A stretch of 39,954 nt of DNA from Rothia halotolerans (lineage in GTDB: Bacteria > Actinomycetota > Actinomycetes > Actinomycetales > Micrococcaceae), in assembly GCF_004136635.1 (NCBI RefSeq), contig NZ_NOIU01000006.1:1-39954 (forward strand), given 5' to 3'. The notes beneath the pieces were generated by a model. That model had not been told where the DNA came from. It made no database searches and saw only the letters and a program-made list of their open reading frames with translations. A program made the translations under genes and the position numbers. Of the stretch, positions 14,940 to 23,014 are shown piece by piece. How positions within the stretch are numbered: the stretch's first letter is position 1; every line of letters starts with the position of its first letter.

Positions 14940-15443
14940 CTACGGCGCGCAGCGCGCGGGCGGGCAGGGCCCGCACGCCACCGGCCGAGGCGGCGGGAAC
15001 ACGAGCCTGTCCATGGCGAGCCACCTGACGACCATGGCGAGGCCCGTTCCCAGGATCGGTCCCGCCACGAAGTCCGCCGCCTCTTGGACCACCAGCTCGT
15101 GCGCCGGCGTCGCGAGGCCGAGGACGTATCGGGAGAAGTACACCGGAGCGCTGCTGATGCCTGCCCCCACGAGGGCGACCAGGGAGAAGAGGAGCGCCTC
15201 GACCCACCAACGGCGTCGCCCCCGAGCACCGAAGGTCCAGAGCTTGTTGGCCCCGTAGGAGACGACGCTGGCGGCGGCCGTGGCGAGGACCATGGCCGTC
15301 GCCGGGAAATCCGACAGGACCGTCCACTTCAGCGCGAAGTTCAAGACCACGGTGAGCACGTAGCAGGAGCCCCCGACGACGAGGAATCGCACCTGCATGC
15401 CACGCCGGGACCTCCGGCGCTGCCTCTCCGCCACAGTCTCCAC
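14940..15443 (-). CDS. GtrA-family membrane protein
   Basis: Small integral membrane protein of about 167 aa with four hydrophobic segments: VRFLVVGGSCYVLTVVLNFAL, AMVLATAAASVVSYGANKLWTF, ALLFSLVALVGAGISSAPVYF and a last one around ILGTGLAMVVRWLAMDRLVF. FLVVGGSCY and ANKLWTF are GtrA signatures. GtrA proteins help move lipid-linked sugars for cell-wall or lipopolysaccharide glycosylation. GTG 15441-15443 is chosen because GGGGGAGG lies about 5 nt upstream; a second in-frame GTG is 9 nt further in. No glycosyltransferase is adjacent, so the sugar is unknown. It borders the low-GC island. Confidence 0.85.
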   Translation of the reverse strand: METVAERQRRRSRRGMQVRFLVVGGSCYVLTVVLNFALKWTVLSDFPATAMVLATAAASVVSYGANKLWTFGARGRRRWWVEALLFSLVALVGAGISSAPVYFSRYVLGLATPAHELVVQEAADFVAGPILGTGLAMVVRWLAMDRLVFPPPRPVACGPCPPARCAP

Positions 15444-15810
15444 GACGCCTCCCCCGCCGGATGATTCGCTGCCGGCATGACATTCCCGCCTCCCCCGAGG
15501 CAGCGCTTGCGCCCGCGGTCCGGCGGGCTTCTCGAGTATAGGCGGCCCGCGGCGTCCTTCCACGGAGCCGGAGTCCTCTCCGACGCCTTCAGAGCATGAC
15601 CTCGTCGCGGAACAACCGCCCTGAGTGCGAAGATGCAGGCGCGTACCGAATCGACGGAACAACCGCCGCCCCCATGAGACGGAGCCTATACCGAGACGAC
15701 AGCTCGACGTCCGCATACCTCCTCACCATCACAATAAAACTTTCGATGCGATGGCTCAGATTTTACACCAGGAAGAAGTAACCCTTCAGTTAAGAACCAG
15801 TCATAAATAC
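15444..15810. other. gene-poor stretch with 13-bp direct repeat
   Basis: No convincing gene. Base composition changes from about 70 % GC to visibly AT-rich across this stretch. CGGAACAACCGCC occurs twice, at 15608-15620 and 15655-15667, in the same orientation. The right end runs into the low-GC membrane-protein gene. Confidence 0.5.
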
Positions 15811-17050
15811 TCATGGGTCCGGATCAAAGTCAGCACTGAAATCAATCGACCCCTTTGAGTCGATAGATTCCATCAACCGCATTCGATCGCAGGAATCCGG
15901 AATGACAATAGAGTAAATCTTCCCTGTTCGAGTTTGAATAGATATTCCCGGACCATTGCGATTGATAAACATCAGGCCATACCCTCGGGAATAACGGAGC
16001 CCCAAGCCCGCAGCATCGCGCCAGGAGAAAACCTCACAAAATTTCACTGAATCGATCTCTTCGTAACTAATAGTTTTACAATAAAGGGGCCAATAAATCA
16101 GGCGAACAAATTTACCACCCACCCCTACGCTATGAGTAGCGAACACCATCGGCCAACACAGAATCGCCGCCGCTGCGATCGATAGGAGGATTAGGGAAAA
16201 GTCGGCCCACGTTTCGACACCTCTACCCACGAAAGCGAGACAGGGGCCGAACGGGGCAAGGGCGATGACCCATCGCCACCACCCCCTCAATCTTACGCCT
16301 CGAGTCTTCCATGCAACCTTCATGTCAACCAACAACTCGATGAGTGACATTAACTTCCAACCCATCAGCATAAGCAGGATATGTCAACATGCTAATCAAG
16401 ACCACAGAACAGGCCACAGCGATAGATCTATAGACGTTATTCAATGTCATCCTCCAAATAATTATCCGATTCTATCCCCGTAAAATCGGTTTTCTTTGGG
16501 CGTCAACCCCCTAAAACAACATGATACCTTACCCCCTTAGGCTTGGTAAGATATACGTCACATGCTATGTTTCGTGTTTAACAATGCGGTCTGACAAGGA
16601 CGTATACCGACACCCAGAAGGCTGAGGCTATCTCCGCTCTTACGCGTGAGGCCGCTGCAGCGCCGACGCTGTCTCGCTAGCTCATCCCGGCCGACCTGCA
16701 CATCGAAAATTGGGCGTTGGTCAGCATTCGAAAGCTAATGCTTGCGCGACCAGGGCTTTCAATGAATTTCTTCGGTGTTCCGCACTCCTCGTCCACCGTC
16801 ACACGGGCACTTCTTTCGGCATCGTATTCGGCGGTTGGACGAAGCCCGCACGCTTGGCATCTCCTATGCCCAGGGCTCCCCATAGCGGCACCGTCCTTCT
16901 TTCCAACAACTGAGGATTCTGACGAGCGTGATGCAACGTCCAGAAGAAAAAGAGTCTCGCGAGGGTTGAAGCAGATCCAGGTGTCCCGAGACGACGACGG
17001 CCCGACGCCGCGCGGGCATCAGGCCGTCGAAGAGCCGGCATCACGCGCCG
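15591..17050. other. low-GC island, probably acquired
   Basis: Roughly 45-55 % GC in the lines I counted (29 of 60 in 16081-16140) against about 70 % outside. It holds one intact hypothetical gene and about 700 bp of apparently degenerate sequence. No terminal repeats, integrase or tRNA are visible at its edges. Confidence 0.6.
15811..16371 (-). CDS. hypothetical membrane protein, 186 aa, low GC
   Basis: Not recognised by name. Two membrane helices lie near residues 31-50 (WWRWVIALAPFGPCLAFVG) and 57-80 (FSLILLSIAAAAILCWPMVF). They are followed by a cytoplasmic domain of about 100 residues with alternating strands (FVRLIYWPLYCKTISYEEIDSVKF, GYGLMFINRNGPGISIQTRTGKIYSIVIPD), resembling bacterial PH-like domains. 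The C-terminus DFSADFDPDP is acidic. Codons are much less GC-rich than neighbours, consistent with transfer. Starts at ATG 16371 or, with GGAAG just upstream, at ATG 16350. Confidence 0.65.
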   Translation of the reverse strand: MLMGWKLMSLIELLVDMKVAWKTRGVRLRGWWRWVIALAPFGPCLAFVGRGVETWADFSLILLSIAAAAILCWPMVFATHSVGVGGKFVRLIYWPLYCKTISYEEIDSVKFCEVFSWRDAAGLGLRYSRGYGLMFINRNGPGISIQTRTGKIYSIVIPDSCDRMRLMESIDSKGSIDFSADFDPDP

Positions 17051-17075
17051 GCACGCCAAGCGTCAGGAACCAGTG
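16372..17075. other. degenerate low-GC sequence, no intact gene
   Basis: About 700 bp without a convincing gene. A plus-strand frame around 16600-16680 reads RTYTDTQKAEAISALTREA before a TAG, resembling the start of a transposase or helix-turn-helix protein. The frame reopens after the stop without recognisable family motifs. It may be a decayed mobile-element gene, but no terminal repeats were found. Confidence 0.4.
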
Positions 17076-17513
17076 TCAGGCGAGCACACTCCACCCCCGC
17101 CGGTCCTGCAGCGCCCCGCCGACGGCGAGCCGTCCCGGCCCGGCGAACGCCACGGCCAGCGCCGCGGCCCCCATCAGCAGGACGAACTCGTACCCGCCCT
17201 CCGAGACGTAGAACCCGGCGGAGCCGTGGACGAAGAAGATCGCCCCCGCCATGTCCACGGCCAGCAGCAGCCCCGCCACCCGGGAGAGCAGCCCCAGGAT
17301 GAGGGCCGCCCCGCCGAGGATCTCCAGGTAGGTGGCGACCTGCGCGGCGAGCTCCGCCGAGGGCACTCCCATCTGGTCGAAGTTCGCGGCCGTCCCGTCG
17401 ACCGTCCACACGTTCCGCTTCTGCAGCCCGTGCACCAGGAAGGTGATGCCCAGGACCACCCGCAGGACGAGCAGGCCGAGGGACACGGATGCGCCAGTCA
17501 TTCTATGAGTCAT
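17076..17513 (-). CDS. DoxX-family membrane protein
   Basis: Integral membrane protein of 145 aa with four hydrophobic segments, starting LGLLVLRVVLGITFLVHGLQK, the characteristic DoxX beginning (R-x-x-x-G-x-x-F-x-x-H-G). Later segments are YLEILGGAALILGLLSRVAGLLLAVDMAGAIFF and FVLLMGAAALAVAF. DoxX/DoxD-like proteins are linked to redox or thiosulfate:quinone chemistry and oxidative-stress tolerance; the role here is unknown. ATG 17513 or ATG 17501 could start it; neither has a strong ribosome-binding site. Lies between the low-GC island and the OpuC operon. Confidence 0.85.
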   Translation of the reverse strand: MTHRMTGASVSLGLLVLRVVLGITFLVHGLQKRNVWTVDGTAANFDQMGVPSAELAAQVATYLEILGGAALILGLLSRVAGLLLAVDMAGAIFFVHGSAGFYVSEGGYEFVLLMGAAALAVAFAGPGRLAVGGALQDRRGWSVLA

Positions 17514-17553
17514 GCTCAGTCACTTTACCTAGCAACTATTGGGTGACAAGGGC

Positions 17554-18480
17554 TCAGGAGAAATCGTGATCAGCGACCCAGTCCTTGGCCGCCTGCTCCG
17601 GGGAGGCCTTCTCGTCGCCGCTCACCCTGTCGTTCAGCGCGATCAGGTCGTCGGTGGTCAGCTCCGCCGATACCTTGTTCAGCACGTCGCGGGCGTCCTG
17701 GGACAGCGCGTCCTTGTTGGCCAGCGGCAGCACGTGCTGCGGCAGGAAGTTGTTCTCGGGGTCCTCCAGCACCACGAGGTCGTTCTGCTTGATGGCCGGC
17801 GTCGTCGTGAAGATGTCCGCGACCTGGACCGTATCGTCCAGCAGGGCCTGCACGGTCAGGGGGCCGCCGGCGTCGTTGATGGGGGAGAACTCGGCGGGCT
17901 CGCAACCGTAGTTGGACTTCAGGCCGGGCAGGCCGTAGGAGCGCTCCTGGAACTCCGGCGGGGCGCCCAGGGTCATCTCGGAGCAGAAGGCGGCGAGGTC
18001 CTCGATGGACGTCAGCTCGTGCTCGTCCGCGGTGTCCCGGGTGACCACCAGGGCGTCCTTGTTCTCGGCGGGCGAGGCGTCCAGCACCTCGACCTCCTCG
18101 GGCAGGTTCTGCGGGAGGTACTCCATGACCTCGTCCTCCGTCAGCGGCGCGGTCACCTCGTCGTAGTACTGCAGCAGGTTCCCCGAGTAGTCGGGGACCA
18201 CGCTGACGCTGCCGTCCTTGACCGCGCCGACGTAGGCCTCGCGGGCGCCGATCGCCGGTCGGGTCTCGGCGGAGATGTCCGCGTCGTTGAGGGCCTCCGC
18301 GTAGACGGCCGCGATGATCTGCGACTCGGTGAAGTCGGCGGATCCCACCACGATGCTGCGGTCGTCCCCGCCCTCGTCCAGCGCGTCCTCCCCGCCGCCG
18401 CAGCCGGTGAGCACCAGGGTCGACGCCGCCGCCAGCGCGCCGGCGGAGAGCATCCCTCGGCGAGTGATTCGTGTGAACAT
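17554..18480 (-). CDS. opuCC: OpuC-type osmoprotectant ABC transporter, substrate-binding lipoprotein
   Basis: Extracellular lipoprotein of 308 aa that captures glycine betaine, choline or related osmoprotectants for the adjacent ABC transporter. The signal peptide ends in lipobox LTGC (lipidated C27), and TRRGML near the start may allow Tat export. The mature protein shows IVVGSADFTESQIIAAVYAEAL, VVPDYSGNLLQYY and VADIFTTTPAIKQNDLVVLEDP, typical of the QAT-family binding domain (OpuCC/ProX-like). ATG 18478-18480 follows a near-perfect AAGGAGG. It is the last gene of the operon. Confidence 0.9.
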   Translation of the reverse strand: MFTRITRRGMLSAGALAAASTLVLTGCGGGEDALDEGGDDRSIVVGSADFTESQIIAAVYAEALNDADISAETRPAIGAREAYVGAVKDGSVSVVPDYSGNLLQYYDEVTAPLTEDEVMEYLPQNLPEEVEVLDASPAENKDALVVTRDTADEHELTSIEDLAAFCSEMTLGAPPEFQERSYGLPGLKSNYGCEPAEFSPINDAGGPLTVQALLDDTVQVADIFTTTPAIKQNDLVVLEDPENNFLPQHVLPLANKDALSQDARDVLNKVSAELTTDDLIALNDRVSGDEKASPEQAAKDWVADHDFS

Positions 18481-18481
18481 G

Positions 18482-19150
18482 TCAGTCCTCCTTGGACAGT
18501 CCGGGTGATGACAGAAGCTTCTGCGCGCCGGCGAGCACGGCGTCGAGCACCAGGGCCAGGGCCGCGGCGAGGATCATGGACGCGACCATGCGCGAGTAGT
18601 CCCGCACCGCGAGGCCGTCGATCAGGAACCGGCCGAGGCCGCCCAGGTCGATGTAGGCCATGATCGTCACGGTCGCGATCACCTGCAGCGTCGCGTTCCG
18701 GATGCCGCCGAAGATCACGGGGACCGCCACGGGCAGCTCCACCCGCGTGAGGATCTGCCACTCGGTGAGGCCCTGGGCGCGAGCGGCGTCGACCACCACC
18801 GGGTCCACCGCGGAGACGCCCGCGTAGGCGCCGGTCAGCAGCGGCGCGATCGCCAGCAGCACCAGCGCCAGGACCGGGGCCGTGAGCCCCAGCCCGATCC
18901 ACAGGGCGAACAGCGTCAGCAGGCCCAGCGTCGGCAGGGCCCGCAGCGCGCCGGCCACGCCGACGACGACGTTCCCGCCGCTTCTCCGGTGCCCCACCAG
19001 GACCCCCACGGGCAGCGCGATCACCGCAGCGATCAGCAGCACCAGGCCCGAGTAGCCCAGGTGCTCGACCAGCCGGGACCAGATGCCGCCGGCCCCCGTC
19101 CACGAGGCGGGGTCGGCGAACCACTTCCAGGTCTGCTCCAGAACGTTCAT
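18482..19150 (-). CDS. opuCD: OpuC-type ABC transporter permease
   Basis: Inner-membrane permease of 222 aa with five to six helices. Seen: SRLVEHLGYSGLVLLIAAVIALPVGVLVGH, GALRALPTLGLLTLFALWIGLGLTAP and the EAA-like loop VDAARAQGLTEWQILTRVELPVAVPVIFGGIRNA, which docks the ATPase. ATG 19148-19150 overlaps the stop of the preceding permease (ATGA), so the two permeases are translationally coupled and probably form a heterodimer. Confidence 0.9.
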   Translation of the reverse strand: MNVLEQTWKWFADPASWTGAGGIWSRLVEHLGYSGLVLLIAAVIALPVGVLVGHRRSGGNVVVGVAGALRALPTLGLLTLFALWIGLGLTAPVLALVLLAIAPLLTGAYAGVSAVDPVVVDAARAQGLTEWQILTRVELPVAVPVIFGGIRNATLQVIATVTIMAYIDLGGLGRFLIDGLAVRDYSRMVASMILAAALALVLDAVLAGAQKLLSSPGLSKED

Positions 19151-19818
19151 GCCCTCACCTGCCAACGCGTCAGGGCCGCCGCGCTCCAGGTGACGAGCCG
19201 GTCCAACACCAGCGCGAGCACCACGGTCGCGAGGATGCCCACCACGATCTCGGCCATGAGATCGCGCCGCAGCCCGTCGGTGAACAGCGTGCCCAGGGAC
19301 TGGATGCCGATCACGGCCCCCACCGAGACCATCGAGATGTTCGAGACCAGGGCCACCCGCAGCCCGGCCGCCATGACCGGCACGGACAGCGGCAGCTCGA
19401 TGCCGAAGAACGCGCGCAGGGGCCGGTAGCCCATGGCCGTGCCGGCGTCGAGCACCTCCGGGCTCACCGACTCGAAGGCGTCGACGCAGGAGCGGACCAT
19501 CATGGCGACCACGTAGAGCGTCAGCGCCACGATCACGTTGGTCAGGGAGGTGATCGAGGTGCCGAGGATCAGCGGGAGCAGCACGAACAGGGCCAGCGAG
19601 GGCACGGTGTACAGCAGCGCGGCGGCATTGACGACGACGCCGCGGCGCACCCGCCCGGCGCCCCGGCGACCGCCCGCTCCCCTGGCCCGGCGGCCGGCGG
19701 CGAACCGGGCGATCGGGATCGAGATGAGCGTGCCCAGCACGACGGGCAGCACCGACTGCAGCAGGTGCAGCCAAGTCAGGTGCCCCACCGTGGAGAGGTT
19801 CCCCATGAGCCAGTTCAC
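19147..19818 (-). CDS. opuCB: OpuC-type ABC transporter permease
   Basis: Inner-membrane permease of 223 aa. It starts with LTWLHLLQSVLPVVLGTLISIPIARF, has an Arg/Gly-rich loop before NAAALLYTVPSLALFVLLPLILG, and an EAA-like loop LDAGTAMGYRPLRAFFGIELPLSVPVMAAGLR. The GTG at 19816-19818 overlaps the ATPase stop (GTGA). The Gly/Arg-rich loop (about residues 42-60) is longer than usual and may be lineage-specific. Partner of the next permease. Confidence 0.9.
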   Translation of the reverse strand: MNWLMGNLSTVGHLTWLHLLQSVLPVVLGTLISIPIARFAAGRRARGAGGRRGAGRVRRGVVVNAAALLYTVPSLALFVLLPLILGTSITSLTNVIVALTLYVVAMMVRSCVDAFESVSPEVLDAGTAMGYRPLRAFFGIELPLSVPVMAAGLRVALVSNISMVSVGAVIGIQSLGTLFTDGLRRDLMAEIVVGILATVVLALVLDRLVTWSAAALTRWQVRA

Positions 19819-20900
19819 TCGCCGACCCCGTATCTGCTGCGGCGCTCGCGGCCGGCGGCGGCCATGACGTCGTCGCTGGCGATCAGGCCCGCGGCACGGC
19901 CGGCGTCGTCCACCGCCACACCCCAGCCGGAGGGCGAGGAGAGCACGGCGTCCAGGGCCTCGCGCAGGCTGCCGCCCGGGGTGAAGAGCGTGCCGCCGGT
20001 GACCTCGCGCTCGCCGAAGCGCCAGCCCGCGGGACGGGCGGCGTCGTCGAGCAGCAGCTCCCAGGGGGCCCAGGGCCGCTCCAGCCCCGACGCCGTCCCG
20101 CCCTCCAGCGGATGCATCGGGAGCTCCTGCCCGGAGGCGAAGGTCAGCCGGCGCAGGCCGCGGTCGCGGCCGACGAAGGAGGCGACGAAGTCGTCCGCCG
20201 GGGCCCGGAGGATCTCCTCCGGCGTGCCGAACTGGGCGATGCGCCCGCCCTCGCCGAACACCGCGATCCGGTGGCCCAGGGCGACCGCCTCGTCGATGTC
20301 GTGGGTGACGAAGACGATGGTGCGCTCGAGCTGCTCGTGCAGCCGGACCAGCTCGTTCTGCAGGTCGGTGCGGACCACGGGGTCGACGGCGGAGAAGGGC
20401 TCGTCCATCAGCAGGATCGGCGAGTCCGCCGCGAGCGCCCGGGCGACGCCGACGCGCTGCGCCTGCCCGCCCGAGAGCTGGGCCGGATAGCGCTTGGCGA
20501 GCTTCCGGTCCAGGCCCACGGTGTCCATGAGCTCGAGAGCCCGGGCGCGGCCGTCGGCGCGCGAGGCGCCCTTGAGCCGCGGCACCGTGGCGATGTTGTC
20601 GGCCACCGTGCGGTGCGGCATCAGCCCCGCCTGCTGCATGACGTAGCCCATCGAACGGCGCAGCTCGTGGGCGGGGCGGTCTCTGTTGTCCTCGCCTTGG
20701 ATCAGGATGGTCCCCTCGGTGGCCTCGACCATGCGGTTGATCATCCGCAGGGAGGTGGTCTTGCCGCAGCCGGAGGGCCCCACGAAGGTCGTGATGAGGC
20801 CGGCCGGGATCGCGAGGTCCAGGTCCTCCACGGCCACGGCTGACTCGTAGCGCTTGGTGACCCCGGCGAACTCGATCGCGGTGGCAGCTGTCTCGGGCAT
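19815..20900 (-). CDS. opuCA: OpuC-type ABC transporter ATP-binding protein
   Basis: Cytoplasmic ATPase of 361 aa that powers osmoprotectant uptake. Seen: Walker A GPSGCGKTT (about residue 41), Q loop YVMQQAGLMPHRTV, signature LSGGQAQR, Walker B ILLMDEPFSAVD and H loop FVTHDIDEA. A C-terminal extension after about residue 250 corresponds to the regulatory CBS region of OpuCA/OsmV; it is poorly conserved, with one recognisable half (TPGGSLREALDAVL...GVAVDDAGRAAGLIASDDVM). ATG 20898-20900 follows AAGGAT. First gene of the operon; its promoter lies in 20901-21180. Confidence 0.92.
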   Translation of the reverse strand: MPETAATAIEFAGVTKRYESAVAVEDLDLAIPAGLITTFVGPSGCGKTTSLRMINRMVEATEGTILIQGEDNRDRPAHELRRSMGYVMQQAGLMPHRTVADNIATVPRLKGASRADGRARALELMDTVGLDRKLAKRYPAQLSGGQAQRVGVARALAADSPILLMDEPFSAVDPVVRTDLQNELVRLHEQLERTIVFVTHDIDEAVALGHRIAVFGEGGRIAQFGTPEEILRAPADDFVASFVGRDRGLRRLTFASGQELPMHPLEGGTASGLERPWAPWELLLDDAARPAGWRFGEREVTGGTLFTPGGSLREALDAVLSSPSGWGVAVDDAGRAAGLIASDDVMAAAGRERRSRYGVGE

Positions 20901-21205
20901 GGGGATCCTTAGGGGTAGCCGTTATGGGGACCACACTAGGCCACCCCGCCCCGGGAGGCCCCAGACGCGCCGCGGGTTCTTCCCCGAGGGCGCAATCCCT
21001 TGTCATGCGCCGGTTCGTACTTGACGGTCCGGGGAGGGCTCCTGGAAGACTGCCCTTCTCCGGACCCGCCGTCCAGAGCACCGTCCCCGCTGCGGGCCCG
21101 GCGCCGTCCCGCTGCCCCGGATATGCAGAGGTGCCTCGGTCCTCCCGCCGAAGACATATCGCGTCGGCCAGCCCAAGGCGTGTAGCAAGCTGCTACACTC
21201 TGTGT
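20901..21205. promoter_or_regulatory. divergent region between opuC operon and toxin-antitoxin pair
   Basis: About 300 bp with no convincing gene. It must hold the leftward opuC promoter and, at its right end, the antitoxin promoter with its palindrome. I see no clear osmotic-control motif. Confidence 0.4.
21180..21198 (+). promoter_or_regulatory. palindromic operator and -10 of the antitoxin-toxin operon
   Basis: GTGTAGCA (21180-21187) and TGCTACAC (21191-21198) are exact inverse complements around AGC. TACACT at 21194-21199 resembles a -10 box, placing transcription start at about the antitoxin ATG (21206). No Shine-Dalgarno is present, so the message is probably leaderless. A repressor bound here would cover the -10, fitting antitoxin autoregulation. 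Confidence 0.7.
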
Positions 21206-21595
21206 ATGAAAGCCTCCGCCAAGAAAACCCCGAAGAAGACGACCCCCACGCGGGTCGACGCTGAGATCTTCGGAGAGGCCCAAGCCGCCGGCGCGATCCA
21301 CAGCCGCAGCGCGGCCCAGCAGATCGACCTCTGGGTCCGCATCGGCAAGGAGCTGGAGTCTTCCCCCGCCATCAGCCAGCGCGACATCCAGCGCGTCCTC
21401 GCCGGAGACGGCTCCTACGACGAGCTCTCCGAGCGGGAGCAGGCCGTGGTGCGCGCCGCCTGGGAGGAGGCCGTCGAAGAGCGCATCGCCTCCCTGGACT
21501 ACGAGGAGAGGTTCACCGCGGAAGGCCGCGCCTGGACCGACGTCGACGCCGAGGGCAGTCCCATCCGCCGCGTCCCCGGCCAGCCGGCGTCGTGA
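21206..21595 (+). CDS. ParD-like antitoxin
   Basis: Small DNA-binding antitoxin of 129 aa. The start is basic (MKASAKKTPKKTTPTR), then VDAEIFGEAQAAGAIHSRSAAQQIDLWVRIGKELE, the pattern of the ParD-like ribbon-helix-helix antitoxin family. The C-terminal half is acidic (EEAVEERIASLDYEERF) and probably binds the toxin. Its stop TGA overlaps the toxin's GTG (GTGA), giving coupled translation with antitoxin first. A perfect 8-bp inverted repeat sits just upstream. Pairing a ParD-like antitoxin with a zeta-like toxin differs from the classical epsilon/zeta pair. Confidence 0.8.
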   Translation: MKASAKKTPKKTTPTRVDAEIFGEAQAAGAIHSRSAAQQIDLWVRIGKELESSPAISQRDIQRVLAGDGSYDELSEREQAVVRAAWEEAVEERIASLDYEERFTAEGRAWTDVDAEGSPIRRVPGQPAS

Positions 21596-22152
21596 CCGCC
21601 GTCCTGCACCTCCTGGCGGGACCCAACGGGGCCGGGAAGTCCACCTTCGCCCGCGATGTGCTCGCCGGCCTCCACCTGCCCTTCGTCAACGCCGACCACA
21701 TCGCCGCCCGCCATTGGCCCGAGGACCCCGCGGCCCACGCCTACGAGGCCTCCGCACGAGCCGCCGGCAGGCGCCAGGAGCTCCTGGAAGCGCGGACCTC
21801 CTTCATCACCGAGACCGTCTTCAGCCATCCCAGCAAGACCGAGCTGGTCCGCCGAGCCTCGGTCATGGGATACCACGTGACGCTCCACGTCTTCCTCGTG
21901 CCCCTGGCCCAGACGCTCGACCGCGTCGAGGACCGCGTGGCCGACGGCGGGCACTCTGTCCCCCGGGAGAAGATCATCGCGCGCTACGAGCGGCTCTGGA
22001 CGCACATCGCCCGGGCCCGCCTGATCGCGGACGTCACCCACGTCTACGACAACTCCAGCGCCGCGAGGCCCTTCCGGCGCGTCGCGCGGTACGCCGGCGG
22101 ACGGCTGGTCTCCGAGGGCTCCTGGCCCGCGTGGTCTCCCCTGGCCCCCTGA
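21592..22152 (+). CDS. zeta-toxin-family kinase
   Basis: P-loop kinase of 186 aa resembling zeta/PezT toxins, which phosphorylate UDP-N-acetylglucosamine-type cell-wall precursors. Seen: Walker A LLAGPNGAGKST with K16, FVNADHIAARHWP (the conserved Asp of the substrate pocket), FITETVFSHPSK and the LVPLAQTLDRVEDRVADGGH region with R residues for the lid. GTG 21592 overlaps the antitoxin stop. It lacks extra C-terminal domains. A stand-alone kinase role cannot be ruled out, but the coupling to a ParD-like gene favours a toxin. Confidence 0.85.
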   Translation: MTAVLHLLAGPNGAGKSTFARDVLAGLHLPFVNADHIAARHWPEDPAAHAYEASARAAGRRQELLEARTSFITETVFSHPSKTELVRRASVMGYHVTLHVFLVPLAQTLDRVEDRVADGGHSVPREKIIARYERLWTHIARARLIADVTHVYDNSSAARPFRRVARYAGGRLVSEGSWPAWSPLAP

Positions 22153-22219
22153 AACGGAAGGCCTCGGCAGGACCGGAGCATCGAGGACGCCCCCCTCCCC
22201 GCGGCGCCGAGGGCGCGCG

Positions 22220-22750
22220 CTACTCCCGCGGCCTGGAACCGTGGGCCAGCTGCGCGGCGACGATCGCGGAGGGCCGCCCGCCCAGCAGGGCCTCGCCGAT
22301 CCCCGCCAGCTGGGCGATCTGCCGCCGATTCAGGTGGTTGAACACCGACTTGCGCACCTGCTCCACGTGCCCGGGGGCGGCGGCCACCACGGCGTCGTAC
22401 CCCGCCTCCAGGAGATGGCAGATGCTGACCCGGCGGTCGATCTCGGAGGTGATCCGCTGGACGTACCCGTCGCCCTCCAGCCGCTTGACCACGCGGGAGA
22501 GCCGGGCCAGGCGCGTGTTGGTCTGCGCCGAGAGCTCGGACATGGTCAGGTGGCGCTCCGGGGCCTCGGAGAGCATGGCCAGCACCATGTACTCGACGAA
22601 GCCCAGCGAGGAGTCCCGCTGGAGCTGGTTCTCCAGCTGGCCGGGCAGCTGGAACATGATGGCGGACAGGCTCAGCCACGCCTCGCGCTCCTCCGGGGTG
22701 AGCCACTGGGGCTCCTCCTCCGGCCGGCCGGTCTGGTTCGATGACGTCAA
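22220..22750 (-). CDS. MarR-family transcriptional regulator
   Basis: Winged-helix regulator of 176 aa. Seen: WLSLSAIMFQLPGQLENQLQRDSSLGFVEYMVLAMLSEAP, the helix-turn-helix MSELSAQTNTRLARLSRVVKRLEGDGYV, and wing SEIDRRVSICHLLEAG, then a C-terminal dimerisation helix. No cysteine matches the OhrR sensor. TTG 22748-22750 is the likely start, with AGAGAGG about 6 nt upstream. Diverges from nhaA with about 260 bp between, so it may control itself or nhaA. CATAAT on the minus strand (22840-22835) could be its -10. Confidence 0.88.
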   Translation of the reverse strand: MTSSNQTGRPEEEPQWLTPEEREAWLSLSAIMFQLPGQLENQLQRDSSLGFVEYMVLAMLSEAPERHLTMSELSAQTNTRLARLSRVVKRLEGDGYVQRITSEIDRRVSICHLLEAGYDAVVAAAPGHVEQVRKSVFNHLNRRQIAQLAGIGEALLGGRPSAIVAAQLAHGSRPRE

Positions 22751-23014
22751 CGTGGACCTCTCTCGGGCGCTCGTCTGCTCGGTGGCCGCCCCGACGACGG
22801 GTTGTCGGGCGGCGTCGTCCGGAGCGTCTTAGACATTATGCCTGGGAAACCCGGCTGGTCGCCCCATGCCGGCGGCGCGTTCGTCCTCCCGGGGCTCCAG
22901 ACGGGCCCTTCCGCCGCGCTCTCCTGGCCACAGCCTGCCGCGTTCTCTACCATGGAGGATCAGGTGTGCCGGGAAGTCTGGTCGGCCTGCGCTCCCCTCC
23001 GGGGCGCAGAGACA

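Noticed and set aside
16677-16883. Short frames on both strands in the low-GC region (e.g. a Cys-containing 68-codon minus-strand frame)
   Set aside because: Overlapping frames on both strands with no ribosome-binding site or recognisable family; treated as degenerate sequence.
22793-22834. Inverted repeats GACGACG/CGTCGTC (22793-22799, 22813-22819) and GTCT-T-AGAC (22826-22834) upstream of nhaA
   Set aside because: Short and GC-rich, of a kind expected by chance here; could be MarR sites but not supported enough to list.
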